This document shows, piece after piece, positions 5,064-6,055 of a DNA stretch of 6,055 nt (position 1 is its first letter; the number at the start of each line of letters is the position of its first letter). A model generated the notes under the pieces. That model had not been told where the DNA came from. It was given only the letters and a program-made list of their open reading frames with translations, and ran no database searches. This DNA is from a bacterium (GTDB lineage: Bacteria > Patescibacteriota > Minisyncoccia > UBA6257 > GWB1-50-10). The stretch lies in the NCBI GenBank assembly GCA_021791135.1, contig JAJYXD010000020.1:5560-11614 (forward strand). The letters are read 5' to 3'. The position numbers and the translations under genes are program-made.

Positions 5064-5068
5064 CTAAC

Positions 5069-5962
5069 ATGCCGTTTCCTCCGATTCGTCATGTTTCGTA
5101 CTCCGACGAGGGATATCCGAAACTGCTTCGGGAGATACCGAATCCTCCCGCGACGCTTTTCGCGCGAGGACCGCTCCCTTCTTCGTGCGTATGCGTTTCG
5201 ATCGTGGGCACGAGAAAGGCGACGTATGAAGGGAAACTCATTGCGAAGCAAATCGCCTACGATCTCGCGAACGCGGGCATCACGATCATCAGCGGACTTG
5301 CAATCGGCATCGACGGTGCGGCGCACGAAGGCGCGCTCCAGGGCGGCGGAAAGACGATCGCGGTCCTGGCGAACGGCCTTGATATCGTCTATCCCCTTCT
5401 TCACGAACATCTTGCGGAGTCGATCGTTGCCCAGGGAGGCGCGATCGTCTCCGAGTATCCGGAAGGCGTTCCCCCCTTGCGCCATCAATTCCTCGAACGA
5501 AACAGAATCGTAAGCGGCATGAGCATCGCGACCATCGTCGTCGAGGCGCCCATGAGATCCGGTTCGCTCGCAACGGCTCGCTTCGCACTCGAACAGGGAC
5601 GCGAGGTTTTTGTCGTACCGGGACCCGTGCATCACAGGAATTATCAGGGTTCGCATGCGCTGATCCGCGAAGGGGCGCGGCTCGTGACGAACGCGAAGGA
5701 CATCGCCCACGATCTCGAGGAGGCCTTGTCGACTTACCAGGGCATTCTTGCGGTTCCGAAAGACGAAAAAGAAGAGAAACAAGAAGAAGAGGAGTCACCC
5801 GTTTTTCTGGCGCTTAAGGAGGCCGTTTCTCCCCTCACGGTTGACAATATCTCCGAAATAACCCATCTTGAGACACAACGAGTCAGTCAGGAGCTCTCTC
5901 TTCTATTATTAGAAGGGAAGATAGAAGAAACACACGGACTGTTTTTCATAACGAAATCATGA
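5069..5962 (+). CDS. dprA: DNA-processing protein DprA (Smf), short form without N-terminal SAM domain
   Basis: DprA binds incoming single-stranded DNA in the cytoplasm and loads RecA on it during natural transformation. The Rossmann-like core is clear. It shows 'YPKLL' (16-20), 'VGTRKAT' (46-52, the GSR-type motif), 'SGLAIGIDGAAHEGAL' (75-90), 'NGLDIVYP' (102-109), 'ERNRIVSGMS' (143-152), 'EAPMRSGSLATA' (159-170), 'VPGP' (183-186) and 'GSHALIREGARLV' (194-206). A Glu/Lys-rich linker (231-243) leads to a C-terminal winged-helix domain (about 244-296). At 297 residues it is shorter than the roughly 360 of many DprA proteins because the N-terminal SAM-like domain is missing. The position after SGLA is Ile, where Arg or Lys is usual. 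The ATG at 5069 has AAGGA five bases upstream. The stop overlaps the start of topA, a common gene order in bacteria. Confidence 0.95.
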   Translation: MPFPPIRHVSYSDEGYPKLLREIPNPPATLFARGPLPSSCVCVSIVGTRKATYEGKLIAKQIAYDLANAGITIISGLAIGIDGAAHEGALQGGGKTIAVLANGLDIVYPLLHEHLAESIVAQGGAIVSEYPEGVPPLRHQFLERNRIVSGMSIATIVVEAPMRSGSLATARFALEQGREVFVVPGPVHHRNYQGSHALIREGARLVTNAKDIAHDLEEALSTYQGILAVPKDEKEEKQEEEESPVFLALKEAVSPLTVDNISEITHLETQRVSQELSLLLLEGKIEETHGLFFITKS

Positions 5963-6055
5963 AACACACGAAACTCGTCATCGTAGAAAGTCCTACGAAG
6001 GCGAAGACCATAGGCAAATTTTTGGGAGATGACTTCCGCGTCGAGTCCTCCTACG
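5959..6055 (+). CDS. topA: DNA topoisomerase I, N-terminal 32 codons, cut by window edge
   Basis: The first residues, with 'KLVIVESPTKAKTIGKFLG' (5-23) and 'FRVESSY' (26-32), are the start of the TOPRIM domain of bacterial type IA topoisomerase I, the enzyme that relaxes negative supercoils. The Glu in 'VESPTKAK' is the conserved acidic residue of the TOPRIM active site. The ATG overlaps the TGA of dprA (ATGA), so translation is probably coupled; no ribosome site is visible. The rest of the gene lies beyond the right edge. Confidence 0.95.
   Translation, partial: MKHTKLVIVESPTKAKTIGKFLGDDFRVESSY

Noticed and set aside
3589..5068. tRNA-flanked integrated element with attachment sites
   Set aside because: I looked for a copy of the tRNA-Ile 3' end after the propeller gene and found only the short match CATTG; there is no integrase.
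5027..5798. Long open frames opposite and beside dprA (251, 169 and 140 codons)
   Set aside because: They are Arg-rich shadows of the GC-rich dprA reading frame; dprA itself has all family motifs.
1..6055. CRISPR array, riboswitch, insertion sequence or rRNA
   Set aside because: No regularly spaced repeats, transposase motif, terminal inverted repeats or rRNA signature were seen.

Overview
The window looks like a chromosomal piece of a streamlined bacterium, most likely of the Candidate Phyla Radiation (Patescibacteria, Parcubacteria-like). The main reason is the long leftward gene at the left edge. It encodes a cysteine-rich protein with zinc-ribbon ends and 'ILNKQY.KEE' repeats, a type I know mainly from these genomes. 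Other support is the small intergenic gaps, several short uncharacterised membrane proteins, tRNA genes without an encoded CCA end, and a short DprA. UGA is used as a stop (end of dprA), so the code is not the UGA=Gly variant of Gracilibacteria/Absconditabacteria. The assignment to a phylum is inference from gene content.

Left half (1-2674), all on the minus strand. From right to left: tRNA-Ala(UGC) with its own promoter; a 180-residue two-helix membrane protein of unknown function; a 67-residue charged protein with a strong Shine-Dalgarno and its own terminator; and the cysteine-rich zinc-ribbon protein, which runs off the left edge (536 codons visible). Each seems to be its own transcription unit. 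For two of the protein genes the best -10 box lies so close to the ATG that the mRNA would be leaderless or nearly so.

Right half (2741-6055), all on the plus strand. A PilO-like type IV pilus protein is followed after 4 bases by a 72-residue single-helix membrane protein. Next comes tRNA-Ile(GAU), whose promoter lies inside the end of that small gene, and then a large membrane-anchored, probably beta-propeller protein. After these come dprA (DNA-processing protein A) and the first 32 codons of topA (topoisomerase I), joined to dprA by an ATGA stop/start overlap. The side-by-side placement of a pilus assembly component, an unknown surface-exposed propeller protein and dprA suggests a DNA uptake/transformation theme. 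That link is inference from context only.

No rRNA, CRISPR array, insertion sequence or convincing attachment-site repeat was seen. No gap between genes exceeds 300 bases. The most interesting items are the cysteine-rich protein with internal and end-to-end duplications, the leaderless promoter arrangement, the unlinked pair of tRNAs that in many bacteria sit together in the rRNA spacer, and the unknown propeller protein beside tRNA-Ile and dprA.
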